Positions 15,206 to 16,002 of a DNA stretch of 16,002 bases are shown here, in pieces. This DNA is from an uncultured Collinsella sp. (lineage in GTDB: Bacteria; Actinomycetota; Coriobacteriia; Coriobacteriales; Coriobacteriaceae): NCBI GenBank assembly GCA_900754075.1, contig CAAEBN010000052.1, positions 1-16,002 of the forward strand, in the 5' to 3' direction. Each line of letters starts with the position of its first letter. Position 1 is the stretch's first letter. The position numbers were made by a program, and so were the translations under genes. The notes beneath the pieces were generated by a model that saw only the letters and a program-made list of their open reading frames with translations, searched no databases and was not told where the DNA came from.

Positions 15206-15921
15206 GCGCCGGCGCTACGCTACTCAAGCTGCAACAGATCGATTTGGAGCTCGCCCGCAACAAGAGCGAACTTGCCAATATGCCGGAGCTCAAGGAGCTC
15301 GCTTCCAAGCGCAAGACCTATGTGAAGCTCAAGTCCGAGATGACCAAGCTCTACGCCCAGCGCAAGGATCTGGACATTGAGCTCGACGACCTCAACACCA
15401 CCGAGATCCAGACCAATAACGCCATCGAGGCCGCCAAGAAGCGTCACGTTGACGGTTCTGACTACCGCGAGGTTCAGGATCTGGAGAACGAGCTCGCCAC
15501 CCTGGCCAAGCGCCTGGACAAGATCGAGCACACCCGCAAGGATGTCGTTGTCGCCCATAAGGAGGCGCTCGACCGCGAAGCTCGCGCGCAGGCCATCATC
15601 GCCAAATTCGAGGAGGGCGTGAAGGCCGATACCAAGGCCGCTCGTGCCAAGGCCGCCGACCTGCAGGCCCAGATTGACGCCGACACCAAGGAGCGCACCG
15701 CCCTTGCCGCCACGCTGCCGACCGACGTGCTCACCGACTACGAGCGCCTGCTCAAGCAGTTCCGTGGCCTGGCCGTCGAGACCATCCAGGGCAACATTCC
15801 TACCATCTGCCACACCGCGCTGCAGGCATCGTCCATGAGCGACCTCAACCACGACGGTAGCGAGATCGCGCACTGCCCGTATTGCCACCGCCTGCTCGTA
15901 CTCCCCAGCAAGGAAGCTTAA
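15202..15921 (+). CDS. Coiled-coil protein with C-terminal zinc-ribbon-like domain
   Basis: This is a 239-residue protein of the CT398 / 'C4-type zinc ribbon' family, of unknown cellular role; the Helicobacter relative HP0958 (FlgZ) works in flagellar gene control. Residues about 5-180 form a long helical hairpin rich in Lys, Glu and Ala with heptad character, including the family's conserved D-Y-R-E-V-Q-D-L-E-N-E-L segment. The C-terminal domain should hold two Cys pairs. The second is intact (C225-P-Y-C228) but the first is reduced to a single C203 followed by H204, with Pro where the first Cys should be. H224 and H229 flank the second pair. The ATG at 15202 overlaps the NIF3 stop by 4 bp, with AAGGAG at 15189-15194. 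Confidence 0.9.
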   Translation: MSAGATLLKLQQIDLELARNKSELANMPELKELASKRKTYVKLKSEMTKLYAQRKDLDIELDDLNTTEIQTNNAIEAAKKRHVDGSDYREVQDLENELATLAKRLDKIEHTRKDVVVAHKEALDREARAQAIIAKFEEGVKADTKAARAKAADLQAQIDADTKERTALAATLPTDVLTDYERLLKQFRGLAVETIQGNIPTICHTALQASSMSDLNHDGSEIAHCPYCHRLLVLPSKEA

Positions 15922-15924
15922 ACG

Positions 15925-16002
15925 ATGACGGCGGCACCCAACAATTCAATGCAACTTGAGGGAAAAACGATCCTGCTGGGCATTACCGGCGGGATCGCCG
16001 CC
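15925..16002 (+). CDS. coaBC: CoaBC, N-terminal fragment (runs off window)
   Basis: Only the first 26 codons are in the window. After a polar lead, the segment G-K-T-I-L-L-G-I-T-G-G-I-A-A matches the start of the flavoprotein (CoaC) domain of bifunctional phosphopantothenoylcysteine decarboxylase/phosphopantothenate-cysteine ligase, which makes 4'-phosphopantetheine for coenzyme A. AAGGAAG (15910-15916) lies 8 bases before the ATG; the ATG at 15949 is a possible shorter start. A lone CoaC or another flavoprotein decarboxylase of the same fold (UbiX-like) cannot be ruled out without the rest of the gene. It begins 3 bases after the zinc-ribbon gene. Confidence 0.82.
   Translation, partial: MTAAPNNSMQLEGKTILLGITGGIAA

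Noticed and set aside
1..16002. CRISPR array, insertion sequence, phage or defence system
   Set aside because: No repeated spacer pattern, transposase, integrase or nuclease family was seen, and no terminal inverted repeats or sharp shift in base composition was noticed by eye.

Overview
This window is a densely packed, GC-rich stretch of bacterial chromosome in which every supported gene lies on the + strand. The mix of gene families, the gene order (M50 protease-scpA-scpB-rluB-cmk-plsC-ispH-DUF512-der-plsY-gpsA) and the high-GC codon usage point to a high-GC Gram-positive anaerobe. A member of the Coriobacteriia, probably Collinsella, fits best. That assignment is my inference from familiarity; no 16S rRNA or other marker is present to prove it.

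Layout. Bases 1-76 hold a rho-independent terminator belonging to an upstream unit, followed by a ribosome binding site. Region 1 (77-3086) has an ABC-F ATPase, an uncharacterised 98-residue membrane protein that overlaps it, and a small M50 site-2-type metalloprotease. Region 2 (3087-5669) starts with an 84-base leader carrying two short hairpins and then scpA, scpB (the partners of SMC in condensin) and an RluB-type rRNA pseudouridine synthase. Region 3 (5736-8041) is cmk (CMP kinase), a PlsC-type acyltransferase and ispH (the last step of the MEP isoprenoid pathway). Region 4 (8044-12524) is a PDZ/radical-SAM/DUF512 protein, der (ribosome-assembly GTPase), plsY and gpsA. Region 5 (12543-15921) is rpe, an IscS/NifS-type cysteine desulfurase, a NIF3/DUF34 protein and a coiled-coil zinc-ribbon-like protein. 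The first 26 codons of coaBC (coenzyme A synthesis) run off the right edge.

How it works together. The genes are housekeeping: chromosome segregation, ribosome maturation and translation, nucleotide supply, phospholipid start-up (gpsA, plsY and plsC make glycerol-3-phosphate, lysophosphatidate and phosphatidate in turn), isoprenoids, and Fe-S or metal chemistry. Several junctions overlap by 4, 8 or 14 bp and most others are under 20 bp, so long co-transcribed units with translational coupling are likely. The only gaps above 50 bp between genes are 3087-3170 and 5670-5735, and no gene-free stretch exceeds 300 bases.

I found no mobile element, CRISPR array, tRNA, rRNA or phage gene, and nothing that amounts to a new defence or biosynthetic system. 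The observations most worth checking are the Glu-for-Asp change in the PlsC catalytic motif, the incomplete zinc ribbon, the small membrane protein overlapping the ABC-F gene, the DUF512 protein beside der, and the scpA leader hairpins.
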